From NCBI GenBank assembly GCA_044359955.1, contig JBIKLF010000004.1:62001-126000 (forward strand): 64,000 nt of DNA, written 5' to 3'. The notes under the pieces were generated by a model. The model searched no databases. It was given only the letters and a program-made list of their open reading frames with translations, and was not told the origin of the DNA. This document shows positions 20,336-28,204 of this stretch, one piece after another; the stretch's first letter is position 1, and every line of letters starts with the position of its first letter. The DNA comes from JACTMZ01 sp044359955 (GTDB lineage Bacteria; Verrucomicrobiota; Verrucomicrobiia; Chthoniobacterales; JACTMZ01). Made by a program: the position numbers and the translations under genes.

Positions 20336-21126
20336 ACCGCCACCAGCGCCTTGATCGCCGGATGAGGGTCGTAGCCCTCGAGCACGAAATCCTCGTAGAC
20401 AAACTCCTCCAACTCACGCCGTTCGGGATTCAGCTTCATGCGCGGCCGCGGCCGCGGCTCGCGCGCAAGTTGCTCCCGCGCCTGGTCGAGATGGTTCGTG
20501 TAAAGGTGCAGGTCGCCGAAGGTGTGGATGAACTCCACGGCCCGCAAACCGCAAACCTGCGCCACCATCATGGTCAACAGTGCATAGGACGCGATATTGA
20601 ACGGCACGCCGAGAAAAAGGTCCGCACTGCGCTGGTAAAGTTGGCAGCGCAACTCGCCCTGGTCGACGTGGAATTGGAAAAGGAGGTGACATGGCGGTAA
20701 GGCCATCTGTCCAATCTCGGCCGGATTCCAAGCCGAGACCAGGATGCGTCGACTTTCGGGCTGAGTGCGGATCAGGTGCACCGCGTTCGCCACTTGGTCA
20801 ATGGTCCGGCCGTCCGCGCCGCGCCACGTTCTCCATTGTGCCCCGTAGACCCGCCCGAGGTCTCCGTGGGCGTCGGCCCACTCATCCCAAATGCTCACCC
20901 CATGCCGCCGCAGGTAGTCGACATTGGTTTCCCCGCGGAGGAACCAGAGCAACTCGTGGATGATCGAACGCACGTGGACTTTTTTCGTGGTGACCAGAGG
21001 AAATCCGTCCCGCAGGTCAAAGCGCGCTTGCGCACCGAAAACTCCGAGGGTGCCGGTGCCGGTCCGGTCATGGCGCGGACGGCCCTGCTCGAGGACCAGT
21101 TTAAGGAGGCGATGGTATTCCTGCAC
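20332..21126 (-). CDS. thyA: Thymidylate synthase
   Basis: A 264-residue enzyme, the same length as E. coli ThyA, converting dUMP to dTMP with methylene-tetrahydrofolate. Motifs include RTGTGTLGVFG, FPLVTTKKVHVRSIIHELLWFLRG, the catalytic cysteine in LPPCHLLFQF and QRSADLFLGVPFNIASYA. The start is taken as GTG at 21124-21126 (QEYHRLLKLVLEQG follows), because the in-frame sequence upstream has no similarity; an AAAAGGGC stretch upstream may be a weak ribosome binding site. It is cotranscribed with folA and divergent from the metallo-beta-lactamase-fold gene. Confidence 0.95.
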   Translation of the reverse strand: MQEYHRLLKLVLEQGRPRHDRTGTGTLGVFGAQARFDLRDGFPLVTTKKVHVRSIIHELLWFLRGETNVDYLRRHGVSIWDEWADAHGDLGRVYGAQWRTWRGADGRTIDQVANAVHLIRTQPESRRILVSAWNPAEIGQMALPPCHLLFQFHVDQGELRCQLYQRSADLFLGVPFNIASYALLTMMVAQVCGLRAVEFIHTFGDLHLYTNHLDQAREQLAREPRPRPRMKLNPERRELEEFVYEDFVLEGYDPHPAIKALVAV

Positions 21127-21220
21127 GGCTGCCCTTTTAGCGCAGGCGCCGCGGGTTTGGCCATGACCGAAACGCCGAACCGGTTTGCCCCGCCCCGGCC
21201 ATGCCTGTAGCATCCGCGGC

Positions 21221-22018
21221 GTGGAACTTATCGTCCTTGGCAGCGGGAGCAGCGGCAACACGGCGGTCCTGCGGGCGGACGGATGCACGATCCTGCTCGA
21301 CGCGGGATTGAGCGCGCGAAAGACCCTCCAACGCCTCGCCTTGGCCGGTATCGATCCGGGGGAAATTTCCGCCGTCCTCCTCACCCACGAACACGGAGAC
21401 CACACCGGAGGTCTGCCCGTCCTGCTGCGGTCGCTGCAGTGCCCGGTTTACGCCACGCGACTGACCGCCGAGGAGGTTCGCGGGCAAGATGGCCGCAACG
21501 CCGCCGCCGATTGGCGCCTTTTTTCGACGGGAAGTCATTTTTCCCTCGGTGCCCTCGAAGTCACGGCCTTCTCCGTGCCCCATGATGCGTCGGACCCGGT
21601 CGGCTTCACCATCCGCTGCCGCTCGCTCTCCCTCGGCCTCCTCACGGACCTCGGGCACGCCAACCACTCCGTGGTTGATCACGTGACCGGCGTCGACTGC
21701 CTGTTCATCGAAGCCAACCACGACGAAGAGTTGCTCCGCGCCGATACCAAGCGGCCCTTCTCCATCAAGCAACGCATCATGTCTCCGCATGGACACCTGT
21801 CCAACCGCGCCGCGGCCGACCTCGCCGTGCGCGCCCGCACCACGGCTCTCCGCCACGTGGTGCTCGGGCACCTCAGCCGCGATTGCAACCGTCCCGAACT
21901 GGCCTCCGCCCTGGTCAGCAGTGCCCTGGATGACACCGCGGTCAACGTGGTCTGCGCACCCGAAGACGGCATTTCCGAGTCCTTTGCCGCCGTGGTCCGA
22001 CTCAGCCTCCCTGCATAG
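21221..22018 (+). CDS. MBL-fold metallohydrolase (YycJ/WalJ-like)
   Basis: A 265-residue metallo-beta-lactamase-fold hydrolase. It begins VELIVLGSGSSGNTAVL, the typical start of the YycJ group, and carries the metal motif LTHEHGDHTGG (HxHxDH), a later ANHD segment and a C-terminal HVVLGHLSRDCN. Such proteins are thought to be nucleases or phosphodiesterases acting in DNA end processing or cell-wall signalling; the substrate here is unknown. The GTG at 21221 is preferred, since an in-frame TTG 36 bases earlier would add residues without similarity. Its 3' end overlaps the convergent GYF-YIP1 gene by 17 bases. Confidence 0.85.
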   Translation: MELIVLGSGSSGNTAVLRADGCTILLDAGLSARKTLQRLALAGIDPGEISAVLLTHEHGDHTGGLPVLLRSLQCPVYATRLTAEEVRGQDGRNAAADWRLFSTGSHFSLGALEVTAFSVPHDASDPVGFTIRCRSLSLGLLTDLGHANHSVVDHVTGVDCLFIEANHDEELLRADTKRPFSIKQRIMSPHGHLSNRAAADLAVRARTTALRHVVLGHLSRDCNRPELASALVSSALDDTAVNVVCAPEDGISESFAAVVRLSLPA

Positions 22019-22859
22019 CCTGGCCAATCGCCGAGAGGAGCGCAGTGGTCGCGAGCACCGCCAGCGCGGCCCAGAAAAGCAGAAAGAGAAGGGCCGGCAG
22101 AATCACTGCAACCGCCGCGCGAGTCCGCGAGATTTCGTGCACCACAGCCAGGCCGATAACTTTGAGCACCAAGTTGCCGGCGATGGCGGCCAGCACCCCG
22201 ATGAGCGGAAGGAGTTGCAACACGTAGGACGATCCCCCCGCATAGCTAACCACCCGAAACGTCGCCTGGAACGGCCGCCGCGCCCCGCCGACCAAAAGCA
22301 ACGCACCGTGGGTCAGGAGCGAGGAAAAAAACGCTTCGAAGATCACGTAAAGCGGCAGCATGACAATTGACGCACCAATAATGACCGGCGATGACATCCA
22401 CGCGGAAAGCATCGCTTCGCCGCCGGACGGTTCCGACGTGCCCACCGATTGCCAGACGGCCTGATAAAGGATCACCGCCATGCCGGCGACGCTGCCGAGG
22501 ATGACGTAGTAAAACAGCGGGGCGCCCAGCCCACCGGTGCGCCTCATGGCTGTAAAAGCCATGGTGGGCTCGAGTAAAAAGAGACGAATCGTTTCCAGCA
22601 GAGCCGCCAGCACTCCTCTTTCCCCGCGGCATTCCCACGGCGGACCATCCTCCACCACGGCCGGCCCCACGACCATCGCGACCTCATCACCGGCGGGTGC
22701 AAGCTCGTCGATCACCTCGGAGAGCGGCCGCCACGAAGCCATCCCGTCCCGCCAGGCGAGGTCGGCCGGGACGAATTTTTCGTCTCCGTAACCTGCCCGG
22801 AGCTCCTCCGGGGTGAATTGTCCCAACGACTGCCCGGCGCGACTGAGGTGAATCTTCAT
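22002..22859 (-). CDS. GYF_2 and YIP1 domain membrane protein
   Basis: A 285-residue protein. Residues 1 to about 55 form a GYF_2-type module (MKIHLSRAGQSLGQFTPEELRAGY, LAWRDGMASWRPLSEV), which in bacteria often precedes membrane domains. After a short linker, five hydrophobic segments from about residue 105 onward (LFYYVILGSVAGMAVILY, IIGASIVMLPLYVIFEAFF, LLVGGARRPFQATFRVV and others) match the YIP1 family. The role is unknown; a membrane scaffold or trafficking-like function is only a guess. The start at 22857-22859 places the GYF module at the N-terminus. It is divergent from the thioredoxin-like gene. Confidence 0.8.
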   Translation of the reverse strand: MKIHLSRAGQSLGQFTPEELRAGYGDEKFVPADLAWRDGMASWRPLSEVIDELAPAGDEVAMVVGPAVVEDGPPWECRGERGVLAALLETIRLFLLEPTMAFTAMRRTGGLGAPLFYYVILGSVAGMAVILYQAVWQSVGTSEPSGGEAMLSAWMSSPVIIGASIVMLPLYVIFEAFFSSLLTHGALLLVGGARRPFQATFRVVSYAGGSSYVLQLLPLIGVLAAIAGNLVLKVIGLAVVHEISRTRAAVAVILPALLFLLFWAALAVLATTALLSAIGQAMQGG

Positions 22860-22961
22860 CAAAACAGATTTTTCCGTCCGGTCCCGCGGCGTCAATCACC
22901 ATTGTTGCTTGGATGGAACCGGAGTTGCTTTTCTGTCGGACGACGACAAACATGACAAATT

Positions 22962-23516
22962 ATGGCCCTGACCAAGAGCACGGCGTTTACCCCGGACGAT
23001 TCATTGCCTCCGTTCGCTCTGCCCGATGTCACCACGGGACGCACGGTCACACCGCAGGATTTCGCCGGTTCGCCGCTTTTGGTTGTCATCTTTCTCTGCC
23101 GTCATTGCCCGTATGTTGTTCATGTTTTGCCGGAAGTTCTTCGACTGGCCGCGGATTACCTCCCCCGCGGCGCCGCTTTCGTCGGCATCAGTGCCAACGA
23201 CGCCGCCAGCTATCCTGACGACTCACCGGAACATCTGGCGAAGATGGTCAGCGAGCGCGGTATCCCGTTCCCGATCCTCCATGATGCCTCGCAAGAGACG
23301 GCGCGCGCTTTCGGGGCCGCCTGCACGCCTGAGTTCTTCATTTACGACGCAGCGCGGGCTTTGCGCTATCACGGACGCCTCGACGGCAGCACGCCCGGCA
23401 ACGGCGTGCCTTGCGACGGTTCCGACCTCCGCCCTGCGCTCGACGCCCTGCGCGCCGGACAGCCCGTCGCGGAACCGCAACACCCAAGTATGGGTTGCAA
23501 CATCAAGTGGAAGTAG
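22962..23516 (+). CDS. Thioredoxin-like / peroxiredoxin family protein
   Basis: A 184-residue thioredoxin-fold protein of the AhpC/TSA-Redoxin type. The active-site region is VVIFLCRHCPYVVHVLPEV, a CxxC motif in the position usual for this family, and the fold continues with AAFVGISANDAASYPDDSPEHL and a cis-Pro-like CTPEFFIYD. It ends with PSMGCNIKWK, a tail characteristic of this group. No signal peptide is seen, so it is probably cytoplasmic. It likely reduces disulfides or peroxides; the specific partner is unknown. The GlgX gene seems to begin within its last codons. Confidence 0.85.
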   Translation: MALTKSTAFTPDDSLPPFALPDVTTGRTVTPQDFAGSPLLVVIFLCRHCPYVVHVLPEVLRLAADYLPRGAAFVGISANDAASYPDDSPEHLAKMVSERGIPFPILHDASQETARAFGAACTPEFFIYDAARALRYHGRLDGSTPGNGVPCDGSDLRPALDALRAGQPVAEPQHPSMGCNIKWK

Positions 23517-25669
23517 CCGCCCCCCTTGGCGAGGCCCCCGCAGCGGCCGCCCGCCCACACCACCCGACGCACCACCACGGCGTCTTCCGCTTGCGTTACG
23601 GCCACCCGTTGCCTTTCGGAGCCAGCCTTGTCCCGGGCGGGATCAACTTTTCGGTTTTCTCCTCGAACGCCACATCCTGCACTTTGGTCCTTTTCGAGAA
23701 AGGGGCTTTGCGTCCCTTCGCCGAAATCCCCTTCCCGCCGGAATTCCGGATGGGCGACGTCTTTGCCATGATGGTCTTTGACATTGATCCCGATGGAATC
23801 GAATACGGCTACCGGATGGAGGGGCCGTTCAATCCGCGCGCCGGGCACCGCTTCGATCGGCGGCACATCCTGCTTGATCCCTTCGCCCGGTCGGTCGGCG
23901 GACGTCCGGTCTTCGGCGAGCCCTTGGAGGGGCGCAACATCTTTCCTCATCGGGGGCGCATCCCGGAAAATAACTTCGACTGGGAGCGCGACCGGCCGCT
24001 GGACTTGCCGGTTTCCGAACTGGTCATCTATGAGCTGCATGTCCGCGGCTTCACCCGGCACGCGTCTTCCGGAGTGGCCCAACCGGGCACCTTCGACGGC
24101 CTGCGCGAAAAAATCCCCCATCTCGTCGCACTCGGCATCAATTGCGTCGAACTCATGCCCATTTTCGAATTCGACGAGCACGAAAGCACGCGGGTTAATC
24201 CCGAAACCGATGAAAGGCTTTGCAACTATTGGGGTTACAGCACGCTTGCGTTTCGCGCACCCAAGGCCGGCTTTGCCGCCAGCGGAGGCCACGGCCACGA
24301 GGTCAACGAACTCAAGGAGCTGGTCAAAGCATTCCATGCCGCCGGCATCCAGGTGATTCTCGATGTCGTCTTCAATCATACCGCCGAAGGCGACTCCACG
24401 GGGCCGGTTATTTCTTTCCGCGGCCTGGACAACAAGACTTACTATCTGCTCTCGCCCGATGGCGCCTACCTCAACTTCAGCGGTTGCGGCAATACCCTCG
24501 ATTGCAACCATCCGGTGGTGCGCGACTTTGTCCTCGATTGCCTCCGCTACTGGGCCGCCGAATACCATATCGACGGCTTCCGCTTTGACCTCGCGTCCGT
24601 GCTCGGCCGTGACTCGCAGGGTCACCCGCTGCCCAACCCTCCCCTGCTCGAATCGATCGCCCACGATCCGGTCCTGGCCCATTGCGAACTCATCGCCGAA
24701 GCCTGGGACGCCGGCGGCCTTTACCAGGTCGGCAATTTTCCCAGCTACGGACGCTGGATGGAATGGAATGGCAAATACCGCGATGCGGCCCGCCGCTTCC
24801 TGCGGGGCGATGACCATTCCGTCGGCGAAATGGTTCAACGCATCCTGGGTTCTCCAGACCTCTACCGCGAGAGCGGACGAAAACCATCCGCTTCGGTCAA
24901 TTTCATCACCTGCCACGACGGCTTCACCCTCGCGGACATGTTCACTTACGAGAAAAAATACAATCTGGAGAACGGTGAAAATGATGCGGATGGAAGCAAC
25001 GAGAATTGGTCGTGGAATTGCGGGGTAGAAGGTCCGACGGATGATCAGACCATCAACGAGTTGCGGTTGCGCTGTGCCAAAAATGCCCTGACCCTCCTTC
25101 TCGTCAGCCAAGGCGTGCCCATGCTTTTTATGGGCGACGAAATGGGACGCACCCAGCGGGGCAACAACAACGCCTACTGCCACGACCAAGCATGGAACTG
25201 GCTCGACTGGGGACTGGCCGACCGTCAGGCCGGCCTCCTGCGCTACGTCCGCCTGCTCATCGCCTTCCGCCGCGCCCAGGCCAGTTTGCACCGCGCCGAT
25301 TGGTTCACCGGGGAAGACGAAGTCGGCAGTGGATACCCAGACATTTCCTGGCATGGGGTCGCATCGGCGCAACCCGATTGGAGCGAACGCAGTCACTCCC
25401 TGGCCTTCATGATGTGCGGCCGTCACGATCGCGCCCTCGGCGGCCGCGGGGATTTTTTCTACGCGGCCTTCAACATGCACACCGAAGCTCTCGATTTCAC
25501 GCTGCCCGGCCTGCCGACCGGGTGCCGTTGGTCGCTGCTGGCCGACACGGCACAACTTTCACCGCACGACATCCACGAACCCGGAACCGGACCGCAGCTC
25601 GCAGACCACGCGGTGCTTCGACTGGCACCCAAAAGTTGCGTCCTTGTCCTTGGACAAGAGCAAAACTGA
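23507..25669 (+). CDS. glgX: Glycogen debranching enzyme GlgX (isoamylase type)
   Basis: A GH13 enzyme of about 720 residues that hydrolyses alpha-1,6 branches of glycogen left by phosphorylase. The N-terminal CBM48 module (HPLPFGASLVPGGINFSVFS) is followed by the catalytic barrel with VFNHTAEG, the nucleophile in YHIDGFRFDLASVLGRD, the acid/base Glu in CELIAEAWDAGG and the transition-state stabiliser in FITCHDGFTL. The C-terminal strand domain ends near KSCVLVLGQEQN. The start is uncertain: GTG at 23507, overlapping the upstream stop, is the best candidate, and no ATG is available before the conserved region. It pairs functionally with glgP at 54242. Confidence 0.92.
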   Translation: MEVAAPLGEAPAAAARPHHPTHHHGVFRLRYGHPLPFGASLVPGGINFSVFSSNATSCTLVLFEKGALRPFAEIPFPPEFRMGDVFAMMVFDIDPDGIEYGYRMEGPFNPRAGHRFDRRHILLDPFARSVGGRPVFGEPLEGRNIFPHRGRIPENNFDWERDRPLDLPVSELVIYELHVRGFTRHASSGVAQPGTFDGLREKIPHLVALGINCVELMPIFEFDEHESTRVNPETDERLCNYWGYSTLAFRAPKAGFAASGGHGHEVNELKELVKAFHAAGIQVILDVVFNHTAEGDSTGPVISFRGLDNKTYYLLSPDGAYLNFSGCGNTLDCNHPVVRDFVLDCLRYWAAEYHIDGFRFDLASVLGRDSQGHPLPNPPLLESIAHDPVLAHCELIAEAWDAGGLYQVGNFPSYGRWMEWNGKYRDAARRFLRGDDHSVGEMVQRILGSPDLYRESGRKPSASVNFITCHDGFTLADMFTYEKKYNLENGENDADGSNENWSWNCGVEGPTDDQTINELRLRCAKNALTLLLVSQGVPMLFMGDEMGRTQRGNNNAYCHDQAWNWLDWGLADRQAGLLRYVRLLIAFRRAQASLHRADWFTGEDEVGSGYPDISWHGVASAQPDWSERSHSLAFMMCGRHDRALGGRGDFFYAAFNMHTEALDFTLPGLPTGCRWSLLADTAQLSPHDIHEPGTGPQLADHAVLRLAPKSCVLVLGQEQN

Positions 25670-25670
25670 T

Positions 25671-26123
25671 ATGCCCGCCGCCTCCACAAGCAAGGTTGGC
25701 AAACGCCTGTCGGTCATGGCTTGGATCGAGGACGCCTATGGGGCCGTCGTGCTGGTCAAGCAAGCCAAAGGCAGCCGCCGCTGGTCCCTGCCGGGCGGCA
25801 AAGTCAACACGGGCGAAGCGTTGATCAATGCGTTGCGCCGGGAGGTGCGCGAGGAGATCGGCATGCAAGTCGCGACGGCCGCACCCATCGACATTCTCGA
25901 TCGCCCGCGCTCCGCGTCGGTCACGATCCTCTACCGCGTCCTGCTCAAGCCCGGGGTGATGAAACCCCGCCCCCAAGAAATCGAGAAGATCGCCATCCGC
26001 CGCCGCCTGCCCAAGGAGGCCTCCGAAGCAGCGGCGTATTTTTGGAAGCGTGCCCAGCACTCCTTCGAACCTCTGGGTCTTTTTGTCCACCCCGCCGGCA
26101 CAAAAAGCCGCCACGAGAGCTGA
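25671..26123 (+). CDS. Nudix hydrolase
   Basis: A 150-residue pyrophosphohydrolase with a perfect Nudix box, GKVNTGEALINALRREVREEIGM, at about residues 43-65 (key residues G, E and REVREE for metal binding). The N-terminal strand region is VMAWIEDAYGAVVLVKQ. The substrate, a nucleoside diphosphate linked to another moiety, cannot be told from sequence. The ATG sits one base after the glgX stop, so the two are probably cotranscribed. The ATG at 25671 is preferred over an upstream in-frame start inside glgX. Confidence 0.92.
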   Translation: MPAASTSKVGKRLSVMAWIEDAYGAVVLVKQAKGSRRWSLPGGKVNTGEALINALRREVREEIGMQVATAAPIDILDRPRSASVTILYRVLLKPGVMKPRPQEIEKIAIRRRLPKEASEAAAYFWKRAQHSFEPLGLFVHPAGTKSRHES

Positions 26124-26144
26124 GGCCTTTTACGCGAACCAGCC

Positions 26145-27152
26145 ATGACGATACACACCGTGGAAATCGTCGGCGGCGGATTGGCCGGGCTGTCTCTCGG
26201 TCTCGGACTCCGCGCGCGCGGAGTTCCCGCCCGCCTCATCGAGGCGGGTAGCTATCCGCGACACCGGGTGTGCGGGGAATTCATCACCGGGCTCGACGAA
26301 GATACCCGCCGGGAATTGCAACTGACCGATATTCTGGCCGGCGCACGTCTGGCCCGCAGTGTCTCTTGGTCCGAGCCGGGGCGTCCCGTTTTGCGCTACG
26401 ACTTGCCCGAGGCCGCCCTGTGTCTCAGCCGCTACCGCTTGGATGAAGCCATGGCCTCGGCCTTTGCCGCGGCCGGTGGTGATTTGCGCACCGGATGCCG
26501 TGGCCCGTCGGAGGCCCGGCCCGGACGCATCATGGCCAGCGGACGACGTCCGCAGGCCGGTTCACGCTGGGTTGGCCTCAAGCAGCATTTCCGCGGACTG
26601 GATTTGCGGGATGACTTGGAGCTACATCTTGGACGCGGAGCCTACGTTGGACTGACCCGGATCGAGGGCTCGACCGTCAATGTATGCGGTTTGTTTCCGC
26701 GTCCGGGCCGCGGTGAAGGATGCGGATTGATCGACCGCATAAGTGCGGCCGGACTCACCTCCCTCGCCCAGCGTTTGGGGTCAGCGACCGCGCTCGAAGC
26801 AACCGCTTGCGCCGTGGCCGGGCTGGATTATGGCCGGCCGGCCCCGCAACCGGCCGCCCTCGGCGATTACCATGGGCTCATCCCACCCTTCACCGGTCAC
26901 GGCATGACCGTGGCCATGCAAAGCGCCGCCCTCGCGGCACGCCGTCTCGAGGCGTGGGCCCGGGGGCGATTGACGTGGGACGAAACGCTCTCGCTGCTCC
27001 AGCAGGATTGGCGCCGGCGCTTTGCCCGCAAGTTGGCCTGGGGCCGCGTCCTTCATCCGTGGCTGCTGGCCCCGCACGGCCGCCGCGTCGTTCACCTGCT
27101 GCATCGATTTCGCCTGCTGCCCTTTGGGCCTCTTTACCGGCTCTGCCATTGA
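26145..27152 (+). CDS. FAD-dependent oxidoreductase paired with type III PKS
   Basis: A 335-residue flavoprotein. It starts with a Rossmann FAD-binding motif (VEIVGGGLAGLSLGLGLRARG) and continues RLIEAGSYPRHRVCGEFITGLDED, resembling the geranylgeranyl reductase/halogenase superfamily. A second FAD contact region is seen in GLIPPFTGHGMTVAMQSAALAARRLEAW. The gene ends six bases before the type III polyketide synthase, and such pairs usually act in one pathway, here perhaps oxidising or reducing an alkylpyrone or alkylresorcinol product. That role is inferred from context only. Confidence 0.82.
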   Translation: MTIHTVEIVGGGLAGLSLGLGLRARGVPARLIEAGSYPRHRVCGEFITGLDEDTRRELQLTDILAGARLARSVSWSEPGRPVLRYDLPEAALCLSRYRLDEAMASAFAAAGGDLRTGCRGPSEARPGRIMASGRRPQAGSRWVGLKQHFRGLDLRDDLELHLGRGAYVGLTRIEGSTVNVCGLFPRPGRGEGCGLIDRISAAGLTSLAQRLGSATALEATACAVAGLDYGRPAPQPAALGDYHGLIPPFTGHGMTVAMQSAALAARRLEAWARGRLTWDETLSLLQQDWRRRFARKLAWGRVLHPWLLAPHGRRVVHLLHRFRLLPFGPLYRLCH

Positions 27153-27157
27153 GCGCC

Positions 27158-28204
27158 ATGTTCCTCCACGCGCTCGCCACGGCCACCCCGCCGCATTCTT
27201 TCACCCAAGCCGAGTGCCTCGGCCTGGTGCGTAACTCGCCGTCCCTGCAGCGCGATCTGGACCGGCGCTCACGGCTCATGCTTTCCAGCATTTTGCGCGG
27301 CGACTCGGGTATCGCGCAGCGCCAATTCGCCACTCGCGATGTCGGACGACTTTTCGCGCTCGAAGCGGACGAACTCAATGAGGAGTTTCGTCATTCCGCC
27401 CCTGCCCTCGCCGCGGAGGCGCTGCGTCCGGCCCTCCAATCCGCCGGGGTGCAACCGCACGAAGTCGACGCCTTGGTGGTCTGCACCTGCACCGGTTACC
27501 TTTGCCCCGGCGTGAGCAGCTACGTGGCGGAGTCGCTCGGCTTGCGCCGCGATGCGTGGCTGCAGGATTTGGTCGGGCTCGGCTGCGGCGCGGCCATTCC
27601 GGCCCTCCGGGCCGTCGATGGCATCCTGGCCGCCCAACCGGCGGCCACCGTCGCTTGCCTGGCGGTCGAGGTCTGCTCCGCCGCCTTCTATCTCGACAAT
27701 GACCCCGGGGTCATCATCAGCGCGTGCTTGTTCGGTGATGGCGCCGCGGCCAGCATCTGGCGCTCAGAGCCGGGCCCCGCAAGCGTTCGATGCCATTCGT
27801 TTGACACGCATCACGATCCGGCGTATCGCGACCGCATCCGCTTCGAGCAACGTGGCGGCAAGCTGCGGAACCTGCTCCACCCTTCGGTGCCCGGCTTGGC
27901 GGCCGGCGCCGTGCGCGACCTCTATCATCGCGCCACCTCCGACCAGGCGCGGCCGATCAGCCGCATCCTCAGTCACGCGGGCGGCAAGGATGTGCTGGCC
28001 GCTTTGGAGGCAGAACTGCCCGGCTCTGACTTCTCCATTTCGCGGGAAATCTTACGTCGCCACGGCAACATGAGCAGCCCCTCCGTCCTCTTTGCCTTGG
28101 CGGAAGCACTGCGGACCGACCGGCCGTCGCCGTCAGAAGATTGGTGGCTCACCTCGTTCGGCGCGGGATTCAGTGCGCACGCCTGCCGACTCAGCGCGAC
28201 TTAA
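27158..28204 (+). CDS. Type III polyketide synthase (chalcone synthase-like)
   Basis: A 348-residue homodimeric condensing enzyme of the chalcone/stilbene synthase superfamily. The catalytic triad is visible: Cys in DLVGLGCGAAIPAL, His in ILSHAGGKDVL and Asn in RRHGNMSSPSVLF. The thiolase fold is also shown by VDALVVCTCTGYLCPGVSSY and LFGDGAAASIW. Such enzymes extend an acyl starter with malonyl-CoA to give pyrones or resorcinols. The partner FAD oxidoreductase precedes it; no methyltransferase or prenyltransferase is adjacent, so the final product is unknown. The ATG at 27158 is used. Its stop overlaps the stop of the convergent penicillin-binding protein gene. Confidence 0.93.
   Translation: MFLHALATATPPHSFTQAECLGLVRNSPSLQRDLDRRSRLMLSSILRGDSGIAQRQFATRDVGRLFALEADELNEEFRHSAPALAAEALRPALQSAGVQPHEVDALVVCTCTGYLCPGVSSYVAESLGLRRDAWLQDLVGLGCGAAIPALRAVDGILAAQPAATVACLAVEVCSAAFYLDNDPGVIISACLFGDGAAASIWRSEPGPASVRCHSFDTHHDPAYRDRIRFEQRGGKLRNLLHPSVPGLAAGAVRDLYHRATSDQARPISRILSHAGGKDVLAALEAELPGSDFSISREILRRHGNMSSPSVLFALAEALRTDRPSPSEDWWLTSFGAGFSAHACRLSAT

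Noticed and set aside
23369..25555. A 728-codon minus-strand frame opposite glgX
   Set aside because: GlgX motifs on the + strand are complete; the antisense frame results from high GC at third positions.
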